DNA of 64,000 nt. It comes from Atopobiaceae bacterium UBA1367. GTDB taxonomy: Bacteria; Actinomycetota; Coriobacteriia; Coriobacteriales; Atopobiaceae. Shown here in pieces: positions 8,990 through 17,218 of the stretch (position 1 is the stretch's first letter; the number at the start of each line of letters is the position of its first letter). The stretch covers positions 569,910 to 633,909 of the forward strand of contig DBRN01000012.1 of NCBI GenBank assembly GCA_002305995.1, in the 5' to 3' direction. The translations under genes and the position numbers were made by a program. The notes beneath the pieces were generated by a model. It was not told where the DNA came from and ran no database searches. It was given only the letters and a program-made list of their open reading frames with translations.

Positions 8990-11407
8990 CTACTCCCTTG
9001 CCTCAGGCGTGCGCGTCCCCGGCGCACGCAGGGTGTCCCAGAAGTCCCAGAGGGCCGAGCCCTCCGTGATCGAGCGATCGTAGAGCCCGTTGAACCCGAG
9101 AACCGTGCCGGCGATGATGCCCGTGCAGGTCAGGGCGGGCACGAGGTCGAGCGCCACCACACCGAAGAAGTCTGTGAACAGCGTGCATCCCAGCGTGACG
9201 TAGGCCACGCAGAACGCCAGGATCGCACCGCGCAACGCGGTGATCGGCTGCGCGATTCGAAAGATCAGCGTGATGCCCACGGCAGCCGTCAGCAGCATGC
9301 AGCACGTGGACACCTCCTCGAAGCCGCAGCCCAGCCCCCGCTCGACGAGGAGCATCGCGAACAGCCCGATCGCGATCGCGGCGGACGCCGGCATGGAGCG
9401 GGAGAGCACGTTGCCCAGGAAGCGACCGCGCACCAGCTCGTGGTTGGGCTCCAGCGCGAGCGCGAACGACGGGATGCCGATGATCGCCGTGGAGACGAGC
9501 GTCATCTGGATGGGAAGCAGGGGGAACGGCGGCATCAGCACGCAGACCAGGGCGAGCGCCGCGGAGTAGACGGTCTTCATGAGGAAGAGCGCCGCGGAGC
9601 GCTGGAGGTTGTTGATCGAGCGCCGCCCCTCGGCGACGACCTCGGGCATGTGCGAGAAGTCGCTGTCGGCCAGGACGATGTCCGCGACGTTGCGTGCCGC
9701 GGCGGATCCCGAGGCCATGGCGACCGAGCAGTTCGCCTCCTTGAGGGCGAGGATGTCGTTGACGCCGTCACCGGTCATGGCGACGGTGTGCCCCTCGGCG
9801 CGCAGGCAGCGCACGAGCTCGCGCTTGATGGGTGGGGTGACGCGCCCGAAGACCCGCCTGGTCGCCACCGCCTGGGCGATCTCCCCCTCGCTTTCGAGGA
9901 AGCTGGCGTCGACCCACTTCTCTGCCTGCGGGATGCCGACGGCCGCGGCGACGGCCGCGGCGGTCCGCGGGTCGTCTCCCGAGATGACCCTGATGTCGAC
10001 GCCCTGCTCCACGAAGTAGGCCATGGTCTGGGCGGCGGTGTCGCGAACCTGGTCGCGGATGCCGACGAAGCCGAGCACCCGGGGGCGGCCCTGGGGGACG
10101 TCCCCCTCACCGAAGCCGTCGATCTCGGCCACGACGAGCACGCGCTGCAGGCGATCGAAGGAGCGGACCTCCCCTTCGTACTCGTCGAACAGGTGGGCGC
10201 CGAGCACGAACTGAGGGGCACCGAGCACGAGGGCGCGCCCACCTCCGGTCACGCAGCCCGAGAGCTTGGTGGCAGAGGAGAACGGGATGGCGCGCACGCA
10301 GGCCTCGGCCTCGATCGATTGGGACTCGCCGTGGGCGAGGATGGCCCGTGCCGTCTCGTTCGCGTCGGCCTCGTTGGCGCGCGCGATGGTGACGGCGGCG
10401 CCGGAGAGCTCGTCCGCCGACACGCCGCGCCATGGCCTGAGCTCCGCGACCTCCATGGAGCCCGTGGTGATGGTGCCCGTCTTGTCCAGGCACAGCACGT
10501 CAACGCGGGCGAGCGTCTCGACGCAGTAGGCCTGCTGCACCAGGACCTGCCGCATGGCCAGGCGCGTGGTGGCGATGGCGAGGACCGACGAGGTGAGCAG
10601 CACCAGGCCCTGGGGGATCATGCCCACCACTGCGGCGACCGTGGTGAGGATGGCGGAGTCGGTGTCCATGGAGTCGGAAAGGACGCTGCGCAGGAAGAGG
10701 GCCACGCCGATAGGGACGAGCACGATCGTCGCCGCACGGATGATCCCGTTGAGGGTGTCCCTGATCTCGGAGGTGACGGCCTTCACGAACTTGGCCTCGT
10801 CGTTGATGCGCGACGCGTAGCTCTCGGTGCCCACGTTCGTCGCGCGGAACAGCACCGAGCCCGAGTCCACGAACGAGCCCGAGAGCACCTCGTCGTCGGC
10901 CACCTTTGGTATGGCGTCGGACTCACCCGTGAGCAGGCTCTCGTTCATCGAGGCGGAGCCGCTCACCACGACGCCGTCCGCAGGCACCTGGTCACCGTGC
11001 CTAATGCGCACCAGGTCGTCCGCGACGACCTGGTCCACCGATATGCGCCGCTCCTGCCCGCCCCTGATCACGGTCACGTCAGACGCGGTGATGATCGTGA
11101 GGCGGTCGACCATGCGCTTGGCGCGCAGCTCCTGGGCGATGCCGATGACCAGGTTGGAGGCGACCACGCCCATGAAGAGCATGTTGCGGTACTGCCCGGT
11201 GAACATCACCAGCGCGGCGAGCGCGAGGTTTACGGCATTGAAGAAGGTCATCGTGTGGTCGCGCACGATCCGCGCGACCGACTTCGTCTTGACGTCGGCG
11301 TTGGCATTCACCTTGCCCGCCGCGACGCGCGCGGCGACCTCCTCGTCGGTAAGCCCCGCAAGCGCGCCGTCGGCATCGCCCGCGATCGTCCCCTGAGTCT
11401 GGTGCAT
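8990..11407 (-). CDS. Cation-transporting P-type ATPase (CtpE-like)
   Basis: 805 residues with all P-type ATPase signatures: actuator motif SLLTGES, phosphorylation site CLDKTGTITTG (Asp at about 306) and hinge MTGDGVNDILALKEAN (about 545). Ten or so membrane segments are visible. There is no N-terminal heavy-metal domain and no CPx motif in the membrane. The text ASGSAAARNVADIVLADSDF and the following FLMKTVYS resemble the mycobacterial CtpE subfamily, reported to move calcium, so Ca2+ is the best guess for the substrate. ATG at 11407 follows CCGGAGGTAG, a strong ribosome site. It is the first gene of a likely transcript running through acnA. Confidence 0.9.
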   Translation of the reverse strand: MHQTQGTIAGDADGALAGLTDEEVAARVAAGKVNANADVKTKSVARIVRDHTMTFFNAVNLALAALVMFTGQYRNMLFMGVVASNLVIGIAQELRAKRMVDRLTIITASDVTVIRGGQERRISVDQVVADDLVRIRHGDQVPADGVVVSGSASMNESLLTGESDAIPKVADDEVLSGSFVDSGSVLFRATNVGTESYASRINDEAKFVKAVTSEIRDTLNGIIRAATIVLVPIGVALFLRSVLSDSMDTDSAILTTVAAVVGMIPQGLVLLTSSVLAIATTRLAMRQVLVQQAYCVETLARVDVLCLDKTGTITTGSMEVAELRPWRGVSADELSGAAVTIARANEADANETARAILAHGESQSIEAEACVRAIPFSSATKLSGCVTGGGRALVLGAPQFVLGAHLFDEYEGEVRSFDRLQRVLVVAEIDGFGEGDVPQGRPRVLGFVGIRDQVRDTAAQTMAYFVEQGVDIRVISGDDPRTAAAVAAAVGIPQAEKWVDASFLESEGEIAQAVATRRVFGRVTPPIKRELVRCLRAEGHTVAMTGDGVNDILALKEANCSVAMASGSAAARNVADIVLADSDFSHMPEVVAEGRRSINNLQRSAALFLMKTVYSAALALVCVLMPPFPLLPIQMTLVSTAIIGIPSFALALEPNHELVRGRFLGNVLSRSMPASAAIAIGLFAMLLVERGLGCGFEEVSTCCMLLTAAVGITLIFRIAQPITALRGAILAFCVAYVTLGCTLFTDFFGVVALDLVPALTCTGIIAGTVLGFNGLYDRSITEGSALWDFWDTLRAPGTRTPEARE

Positions 11408-11544
11408 GCACTACCTCCGGTCTCCAGGCCCTGCCGTAGCGCGCGAGGGCACGTGGCCATTGTACGCGATGGGGCACGCCACCAGCGCAGCCACGGCAAT
11501 CTCGCAACTTTGTCATGCTTTCCCACAACGGGGCGATTTGCGTC

Positions 11545-11550
11545 TATAAT
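11545..11550 (+). promoter_or_regulatory. -10 element of the tRNA-Arg promoter
   Basis: A perfect TATAAT sits 12 bp before the mature tRNA 5' end, putting the transcription start about 5-6 bp upstream of the tRNA. No convincing -35 hexamer occurs at 16-18 bp. TTGTCA at 11510-11515 is too far away (29 bp). Confidence 0.6.
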
Positions 11551-11562
11551 GCTTCTGCACAT

Positions 11563-11639
11563 GCCCTCTTAGCTCAGTGGATCAGAGCGTTCGCCTCCGG
11601 AGCGAAAGGTCGCCGGTTCGAACCCGGCAGAGGGCACCA
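11563..11639 (+). tRNA. tRNA-Arg (anticodon CCG)
   Basis: A complete cloverleaf: acceptor GCCCTCT pairs with AGAGGGC, D-arm GCTC/GAGC, anticodon stem TTCGC/GCGAA around loop CTCCGGA (anticodon CCG, reading CGG), and T-arm with GGTTCGAACCC. The 3' CCA is encoded. It stands alone, with its own -10 element upstream and a hairpin downstream. Confidence 0.96.
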
Positions 11640-12007
11640 GGACCCTCGCGGGCCGGGGCGCACGCCTCGGCCCGCTTCTCATGTGGCGCGCACGGGCGCT
11701 CCCCAGCAGACCTGCCACACCTCCGGTGGCGACGAGGCCCCACCGCTGCTCCGCATGCAGGCACACGCGTCAGGGAACCCTTTTGGTGGTCCGGTGAACG
11801 CCTCGCGATCGATGCCTCACACGCATAGGTGGCACAGTCAGGGACCGCTTACCGGCCAATTACCGAACCGTCGCCCGCTCGGAACGCGTCTGGTGCGCGC
11901 ACAGATGGCAGAATGCGGTGTATGTGCAGCCCGCGCGCCGACCGCGTCGGTTGCCCCACGCATGCGGTGGCCTCCCCCACCGCCACGGAACGAGCAAGGA
12001 GCACACC
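11640..12007 (+). other. Non-coding stretch between tRNA-Arg and the pyrophosphatase gene
   Basis: 368 bp. It begins with the tRNA terminator hairpin and ends with the AAGGAG ribosome site of the pyrophosphatase gene. In between I see no ORF with plausible codon use, and no recognisable RNA. Confidence 0.5.
11649..11674 (+). terminator. Hairpin terminator after tRNA-Arg
   Basis: An 11-bp stem (CGGGCCGGGGC against GCCTCGGCCCG, one G-T pair) with a GCAC tetraloop, followed by CTTCTC. It begins 9 bp after the CCA. The T-tract is weak, as is usual in high-GC Actinobacteria. Confidence 0.65.
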
Positions 12008-13675
12008 ATGCCGGAAGCCATTCGCAAGGTCAACGTGGTTGGGCACCAGCATCCCGACACCGACAGCATCTGCGCCGCCATCAGCTACGCATATCTTAAG
12101 AACCAGCTTGGTGGCAGCGTCTACGAGGCGCGCCGCGCGGGCGCCATCAATCGCGAGACCGCGTTCGTCCTCAAGCACTTCGGCTTCGAGGAACCCCGTC
12201 TCATCACCACGCTGACGCCCCAGATCAAGGATGCCAACTATCGCAGGTCCGAGGGCATCGACCCCGAGACGAGCCTCTCCACCGCGTGGAACCTCATGCG
12301 CAACGAGAACATCTCCACGCTGTGCGTGACCGACGACAACGGAAGCCTCCTCGGCCTCATCTCCGTGAAGGACGTCGCCAACGCCAACATGGACATCCTG
12401 GACAACACGGTCATCGCCGAGTCGCAGACGCGCTACCGGAACATCATCAGCACGCTGGGCGGCGAGATGATCGTCGGTGACCCCGACAGCTTCGCGGCCG
12501 CCGGCCATGTCATCGTCGGCACCTCGCCCGAGATGCTGGAGGACACCATCCAGGAGGGTGACGTCGTCCTGTGCACCAACCGCTACGAGACGCAGCGCTT
12601 CGCGGTCGAAGCCGGCGCGAGCTGCCTCGTCGTCTGCCACAGCGCGAAGGTGTCCGGCGTCGTCCGCTCCGCTGCCGAGGAGCGCGGATGTGCCATCATC
12701 ACCACGCCCTACGACACCTACGCCTCCGCGCGCCTCATCACAATGGCGGTGCCGGTTCGCGCCAAGATGCTTCCCGTCGACAAGGTCGAGCGCTTCTCGG
12801 TCAACACCTCCATCGATGACGCCCAGAGGGTCATGGCGCGCACGCAACACCGCTTCTTCCCGATCATCGACGACAACGGCACCTATGCCGGCGTGGTCAG
12901 CTCCCCCGACCTGCTCAATCCCCGCAAGAAGCATGTGATCCTCGTCGACCACAACGAGCGCGGGCAGTCGGTCGCAGGCCGCGAGCAGGCCGAGATCATG
13001 GAGATCATCGACCACCACCGCGTCGCCTCCATCGAGACCTCCAGCCCTGTCTTCTTCCGCAACGTCCCGGTGGGCTGCACCTGCACCATCATCTACGACA
13101 TCTTCCAGGAGAACGGCATCGAGATCCCGGCGGACATCGCCGGCCTCATGATGAGCGCCATCCTCTCCGACACCCTCTGCTTCCGCTCCCCCACCTGTAC
13201 CCCGCGCGACGTCTTCGTGGGCAAGAAGCTCGCCGAGATCTGCGGCGAGGACTACGAGGAGTTCGCGGATGCCATGTTCGACGCCGGTGCCGACCTCACC
13301 GGTCGCACCGCCGACGAGGTCTTCAACTCCGATTTCAAGGTCTTCAGCCGCGGCGACGTGCGCTTCGGCGTCGGGCAGGGCTCCTTCATGACCGAGGCGA
13401 GCCGTAGGGTCGCTGAGGAGCTCGTCGGCCCGTATCTGGAAGACGGTGCCAAGGCCAACGAACTGCCGCTGGTGTTCTACCTCTTCACCGACGTGAAGAG
13501 CCAGACCTCCGACATGCTCTACTGGGGCTCAGCCGCCGAGGAGATCGTCCACCGGACCTTCGACGTCACGCCACAGGACGGCATCGCCGTGCTCAAGGGG
13601 GTCGTCAGCCGCAAGAAGCAGGTCATCCCCGCGCTCATGGCCACCCTGCAGCGCATGCAGGAGGAGGCCGAGTAG
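12008..13675 (+). CDS. ppaC: Family II inorganic pyrophosphatase with CBS and DRTGG domains
   Basis: 555 residues. Manganese/cobalt-dependent pyrophosphatase of the DHH family: VGHQHPDTDS (about 11-20) and VDHNERGQS with EIIDHHRVA (about 314-340) are metal- and substrate-binding motifs, and a DHHA2 domain forms the C-terminus. A regulatory insert separates the two halves of the catalytic DHH domain: a CBS motif (about 66-125), a DRTGG-like domain (about 130-240) and a second CBS motif (about 245-300). In characterised relatives this insert binds AMP/ADP and ApnA nucleotides to tune hydrolysis of pyrophosphate. The start at 12008 follows AAGGAG by 7 bp. Ordinary family II enzymes are about 310 residues. 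Confidence 0.94.
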   Translation: MPEAIRKVNVVGHQHPDTDSICAAISYAYLKNQLGGSVYEARRAGAINRETAFVLKHFGFEEPRLITTLTPQIKDANYRRSEGIDPETSLSTAWNLMRNENISTLCVTDDNGSLLGLISVKDVANANMDILDNTVIAESQTRYRNIISTLGGEMIVGDPDSFAAAGHVIVGTSPEMLEDTIQEGDVVLCTNRYETQRFAVEAGASCLVVCHSAKVSGVVRSAAEERGCAIITTPYDTYASARLITMAVPVRAKMLPVDKVERFSVNTSIDDAQRVMARTQHRFFPIIDDNGTYAGVVSSPDLLNPRKKHVILVDHNERGQSVAGREQAEIMEIIDHHRVASIETSSPVFFRNVPVGCTCTIIYDIFQENGIEIPADIAGLMMSAILSDTLCFRSPTCTPRDVFVGKKLAEICGEDYEEFADAMFDAGADLTGRTADEVFNSDFKVFSRGDVRFGVGQGSFMTEASRRVAEELVGPYLEDGAKANELPLVFYLFTDVKSQTSDMLYWGSAAEEIVHRTFDVTPQDGIAVLKGVVSRKKQVIPALMATLQRMQEEAE

Positions 13676-13710
13676 GCCCTCTCTCACGCGACCCCGTGAC
13701 CGTGCGGCAG

Positions 13711-13742
13711 CGAGCGCCGCGCGAATGACGTCCCCCGTCGGC
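13711..13742 (-). pseudogene. Vestigial copy of the 5' end of the neighbouring lipoprotein gene
   Basis: Read on the minus strand this gives PTGDVIRAALA, matching the N-terminus PTRRDVIRAALA of the gene starting at 14644. The DNA GCGAGCGCCGCGCG-ATGACGTCCC agrees at 24 of 25 positions, followed by a 3-bp deletion. No start codon or ribosome site remains, and the frame continues for only a few residues. It lies directly downstream of the intact gene, as expected for the remnant of a tandem paralogue. Confidence 0.5.
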
Positions 13743-13765
13743 GGCCCCTCGTCGGCGGCACGGCG

Positions 13766-14644
13766 CTACCCCATCACGGGATGGCCGGGGAGCCAGGTGA
13801 TCTGGGGGTGCTTGACGTAGCCGGGGTCTCCGGGGTCACCCGTGCCGTCCCATCGGGCAACATGGGTGTTGTCGATGTCGAACCTTGCCATAACCTCCCG
13901 TATGTGGCCCTCCGTGGGGGGCTCCGGGTCGCGCTTCCTCGGGTCACCCTGCGAGGTGTCGAGCGCGTAGAGGGGCATCCAGTCATAGGGATCGAAGCCT
14001 TCCGGCTCCGTCAGGACGTCCATGCGCCGCCCCAGGCCCCAGACCCCCTCCAGGCACCCGCGCACGACGGGGGCCCAGGTCTCCGGCGAGCCGTCGCGCG
14101 GCATCATGAGCGTGACCGTGACCTGCGGGCGGGTGTAGCCGTTGTTCACGTACTCCTCCAGCTCCGAGGGCCGCCAGTCGCGGTCCCCCATGTAGGGCTC
14201 CGCCATCTGGACGCTGTAGCCCGCCAGGCCCTCGAGGGAGCGCACCACCTCGAGGAAGGGGCGCTCCATCTGGTCCTTGAAGCGGTACTGGGTGTAGTCG
14301 TCCGCGGCGACGGAGTCGAGCCGGCCGTCCTCCACCCGAGCCGCGACGTCGCAGCCGAAGACCCTGCCCGGGTCGGCCGCCGGCGCGAGGTAGAGGGTGT
14401 AGGTCGTCACCCCGTAGTACCTGCTCTGGTCGGTGACGAGGGTCTCGGCCCCCTCGGCCCGCTCGAACTCCTCCCCGTAGCGCTCGCGCATGGCCCCCAG
14501 CGCGTAGGCCAGCGCGTCGCCCTCGTCGGCGATCGTCACGTCCGGCACGTCCCTCCCCCTCCCGGGCAGCAGCCCGCAGCCCTGCGCGAGGGCGCCGCCC
14601 GCCAGGGCGAGCGCCGCGCGGATGACGTCCCTCCTCGTCGGCAT
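13766..14644 (-). CDS. Tat-type lipoprotein; candidate immunity protein of the LXG operon
   Basis: 292 residues. The N-terminus MPTRRDVIRAAL carries a twin-arginine motif, then an Ala/Gly/Leu hydrophobic stretch and LAQGC with a possible lipidated Cys23. Gln at -2 is not typical of a lipobox. The mature part has no motif I recognise. The ATG at 14644 is preferred over the GTG three codons upstream because GAGG sits 9 bp before it. The gene begins 10 bp after the stop of the LXG-like gene and is the last of its operon. That is where immunity proteins of type VIIb effectors are encoded, and some of those are lipoproteins. The immunity role is inferred from position only. Confidence 0.7.
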   Translation of the reverse strand: MPTRRDVIRAALALAGGALAQGCGLLPGRGRDVPDVTIADEGDALAYALGAMRERYGEEFERAEGAETLVTDQSRYYGVTTYTLYLAPAADPGRVFGCDVAARVEDGRLDSVAADDYTQYRFKDQMERPFLEVVRSLEGLAGYSVQMAEPYMGDRDWRPSELEEYVNNGYTRPQVTVTLMMPRDGSPETWAPVVRGCLEGVWGLGRRMDVLTEPEGFDPYDWMPLYALDTSQGDPRKRDPEPPTEGHIREVMARFDIDNTHVARWDGTGDPGDPGYVKHPQITWLPGHPVMG

Positions 14645-14654
14645 GCCACACACC

Positions 14655-16298
14655 TCACTTGTCCCATCCGATCACGAGCGAGCCGTCGCCCTGTTCCCGT
14701 ACGTCCACGCCATCCCGCTCGAGCGCCGCCCTCGCCGCATCCCTCAGGCCCTCGTCCTCAAAGCTCACCGTACCTGTCACCGAAATGTCCTCCTGGGTAT
14801 AGCCGGGCTTAGGATAACCGTTTGTGGGGTTGCGGGGCACGAACTTGCTGTCGAACGTCCAGTATCCTTTTCCAGCACTTCTTCTAATCGATCTTTTGCC
14901 ACCCGTGTTCACATGGATGTGCATATCCGGCGCATCGCTCCCCGTGGCGGGCTCATAGGTGATGAATATGCTCCTCGTCTGCTGAGGCGTGAGCGTTTCA
15001 AGGTTGTCGATGATGTCCTGGGGCGACATGTCCATGTGTTGCTCGCTGGGAAGTGTCGGCGCGTCGCGCGTGTAGACGGCGATCTCTCCACCATAGAAGA
15101 GACCTGCCCCGTACGTACCATCCCATGACTGGATCCGATACTCCTTGCCATCATAGACAAACGTCGTTATGTGGGTGTCGAGATCCATGCCCAGGGCAGG
15201 GCCGGCGAACTCTATCCAGTCACCAAAGCCATTTCTCTTCTGGACGCTGCCGTCCACGTCCTTTGAGTAGAAGATGCCGCCATCGGTGGTGAAGGAGAGC
15301 CATGAGGTCACGAGTGGAATGTCTGCGCCACCTATCGCGTTGGAGATGTCAACGATGCGACTCTCGAGATCGCTCAGGCTCGTCATGCCCGCAAGCTCTT
15401 GCAGGGAGGCCTGCAGGGCGGCGTGCTCCAGCTCGTCGATCTGTGGGGATACCTTGATGAGCGCATAGAGTAGGGCATACCTCTCGTCCGGGGTAAGCCT
15501 TGCTATCTCCTCGGACGCGCCACCCTCCGTCAGGGACTTCCAGGCGATGTCAAGCAGCTCGTCGACTCGACCCTGCATGCCAGGGCGCACACCCGTGATG
15601 TCGCCGTTGGCGTCGAGCGTGAAGTAGCGCTCGAGGGTCGCGCGATTGCGCCTACGCTGCCACTCCTCATCATGTCGCACTACCCATGAGAGATCGAGGC
15701 CGGCTATGTCAATGACCCCGGTTATGGGGTTGCGCCTCACTGACGAGAGCGCCTCCTGTTGGCACCGGAGGGCGTCGACGTATGAGATGCTGTCAGCGTA
15801 TATGCCCTTGTCGCTGAAGTACTCCATGGCGGCATCAAGGCGCCTCTGCAGACCGTCTGCCTGACCCCTCAGCATGTCGCCAACGAGACAGAGGGCATCT
15901 GAGACGACAGGGCTCCAGGCCCGTATGTCGCGGGCCCTGTCGTAGCAGCCGTCTGCCCACAGCTGCCTCTCGCCGATCGATTGCGTCACGCCATCCGTAT
16001 CCACGACAGGCCCGAGTGGCGAGAGTTTCTCCGCGACCTGGCCTTGGTCGCTGTACAGGTCGCCCACATAGGCGAGGAGGAAGTCCCTCTGCAGCGAGAT
16101 GGCAGGATGGCGCACCCGACTGATGTAGTCACGCATGCTCGCGTAGGCAAGCGATTCCCCGGACGCGCTGTCCATCACGATGTCATCCAGGGCGGATTCC
16201 TGTACTCCAGCCTCATCAGAGGCACCGTTCGCCGCATGGACGTCGTTTGCCAGATCGATCTGGAGGCGCAGGACGTGTGCCTTCATGGTGCCTGTCAT
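14655..16298 (-). CDS. LXG-like type VIIb secretion effector with DUF4474-like C-terminus
   Basis: 547 residues. Residues about 5-215 are helical and resemble an LXG targeting domain, with patterns such as ASGESLAYASMRDYISRV and GIYADSISYVDAL. Residues about 335-547 resemble DUF4474: GGIFYSKDVDGSVQKRNGFG, FVYDGKEYRIQSWDGTYG, GGEIAVYTRD, and a terminal alpha-beta unit DISVTGTVSFEDEGLRDAA. DUF4474 is a C-terminal domain of uncharacterised activity. The start codon overlaps the previous stop (ATGA). GC is visibly lower than in flanking genes (about 55% in sampled stretches). No signal peptide is present, as expected for type VII export. Family assignments are from memory of the patterns, not a search. 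Confidence 0.68.
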   Translation of the reverse strand: MTGTMKAHVLRLQIDLANDVHAANGASDEAGVQESALDDIVMDSASGESLAYASMRDYISRVRHPAISLQRDFLLAYVGDLYSDQGQVAEKLSPLGPVVDTDGVTQSIGERQLWADGCYDRARDIRAWSPVVSDALCLVGDMLRGQADGLQRRLDAAMEYFSDKGIYADSISYVDALRCQQEALSSVRRNPITGVIDIAGLDLSWVVRHDEEWQRRRNRATLERYFTLDANGDITGVRPGMQGRVDELLDIAWKSLTEGGASEEIARLTPDERYALLYALIKVSPQIDELEHAALQASLQELAGMTSLSDLESRIVDISNAIGGADIPLVTSWLSFTTDGGIFYSKDVDGSVQKRNGFGDWIEFAGPALGMDLDTHITTFVYDGKEYRIQSWDGTYGAGLFYGGEIAVYTRDAPTLPSEQHMDMSPQDIIDNLETLTPQQTRSIFITYEPATGSDAPDMHIHVNTGGKRSIRRSAGKGYWTFDSKFVPRNPTNGYPKPGYTQEDISVTGTVSFEDEGLRDAARAALERDGVDVREQGDGSLVIGWDK

Positions 16299-16726
16299 CC
16301 CTCCTCATCGGCATCGAGTAGGGCCCGAGCGTAGCGCTTGTCCTCCTCGTCCATATGCTGCCGTACACTCCTCAGCTCGTGCTCCATGCGCTCCCGCGCC
16401 TCTCGGGCCTCTGCGACCAGCGAGCCAGCGGTCTCCTGCAGGGTGTCCCGCATCTCCTGGGCAAGCTTGTTTCCTTGGGGAAAGGCAAGCTCGTCGGATG
16501 CGGCGACGCCGGACATGGCCGCATGGACGAACTCGCAGGCACCATCCAGCTCACGCATGCCCCTGCGCAGCTCGCCCTCGCGATCCTCGAGCCTCATCAT
16601 GACCCGCTCGTGGGCGTGCCTGAGCTCGTCGACCGAACACGCGCCACGCCTGTCATGATCCCATCGATCATTGTCTGCGCACATGCTTCTGGTTTGGCTG
16701 AAAGCCCTGTTCTTCCCGACGGTCAT
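16295..16726 (-). CDS. Small helical protein, LXG-associated (Lap2/DUF3958-like)
   Basis: 143 residues, charged and almost entirely helical, with heptad-like stretches (DELRHAHERVMMRLEDREGE; RERMEHELRSVRQHMDEEDK) that predict a coiled coil. It has ATGA start/stop overlaps with both neighbours, so translation is coupled across the three genes. In Firmicutes LXG operons the gene in this position encodes a small helical targeting partner (Lap2, DUF3958) that binds the LXG domain before export. Sequence similarity to that family is not obvious by eye. The assignment is positional and structural. The start at 16726 was chosen because it overlaps the upstream stop. Confidence 0.6.
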   Translation of the reverse strand: MTVGKNRAFSQTRSMCADNDRWDHDRRGACSVDELRHAHERVMMRLEDREGELRRGMRELDGACEFVHAAMSGVAASDELAFPQGNKLAQEMRDTLQETAGSLVAEAREARERMEHELRSVRQHMDEEDKRYARALLDADEEG

Positions 16727-17022
16727 GACGGTCCGTCCATTCCCGAGCCGAGCTTCTCGGCAACCTCTCTGTCCGCGTCGCAGAAGTCCTCGCCCAGCTG
16801 TCGCACAGCCTGCGCATCCGACCTGACGGCCCGGACGTAGTCCTCCGCCGCGGCACAGTAGGCCTGTGCGGCTGTATCGTGACATGAGGGCGGCGTGCCA
16901 TCCGCATCGCCCGCACACGTGGAGAAGTCTGCCTCCCCGTACGGGGCGACGCTGTTGTCGAGAGTGGTCGCCTGGGCAAGGGTCAGCTCAAGATTGGATC
17001 TGATGGTCTCCACCACACCCAT
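16723..17022 (-). CDS. Small helical protein, WXG100-like targeting factor (Lap1/DUF3130-like)
   Basis: 99 residues, two predicted helices: about 4-25 (ETIRSNLELTLAQATTLDNS) and about 48-92. The second ends in LGEDFCDADREVAE, giving an F-x-x-x-D pattern at Phe80/Asp84 that I recall as characteristic of Lap1-type export factors. Size, all-helical form and first position before a second small helical gene and an LXG-like gene match type VIIb effector operons. ATG at 17022 follows GGGAGGG. An upstream frame extension has no ribosome site. First gene of the four-gene operon. Confidence 0.62.
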   Translation of the reverse strand: MGVVETIRSNLELTLAQATTLDNSVAPYGEADFSTCAGDADGTPPSCHDTAAQAYCAAAEDYVRAVRSDAQAVRQLGEDFCDADREVAEKLGSGMDGPS

Positions 17023-17072
17023 ATGCCCTCCCGCAGTCGTCATGCGTGCCCTGAGGCTGGGGGAAGGCCCGT

Positions 17073-17090
17073 CTGGATGCTCGCATCCAG
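17073..17090. promoter_or_regulatory. 18-bp inverted repeat upstream of the LXG operon
   Basis: CTGGATGC-TC-GCATCCAG, a perfect 8-bp repeat about 50 bp before the first operon gene. No T-tract follows on the minus strand, so an operator is as likely as a terminator of the upstream aroF. Confidence 0.35.
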
Positions 17091-17218
17091 GAAAGCCGGG
17101 GCCGTGTGGCCAAGCCTCCAAGGGAGACGACCCCATGGTAACCGAAAGGCGCCTGGAGCGGGCAAGGCGTCCCGAGTCGCCTCAGGAACGGGAGGGTCGC
17201 GGCCATCGGGTCGGCCGC

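Noticed and set aside
11510..11515. TTGTCA as -35 box of the tRNA promoter
   Set aside because: 29 bp from the TATAAT, far outside the usual 16-18 bp spacing.
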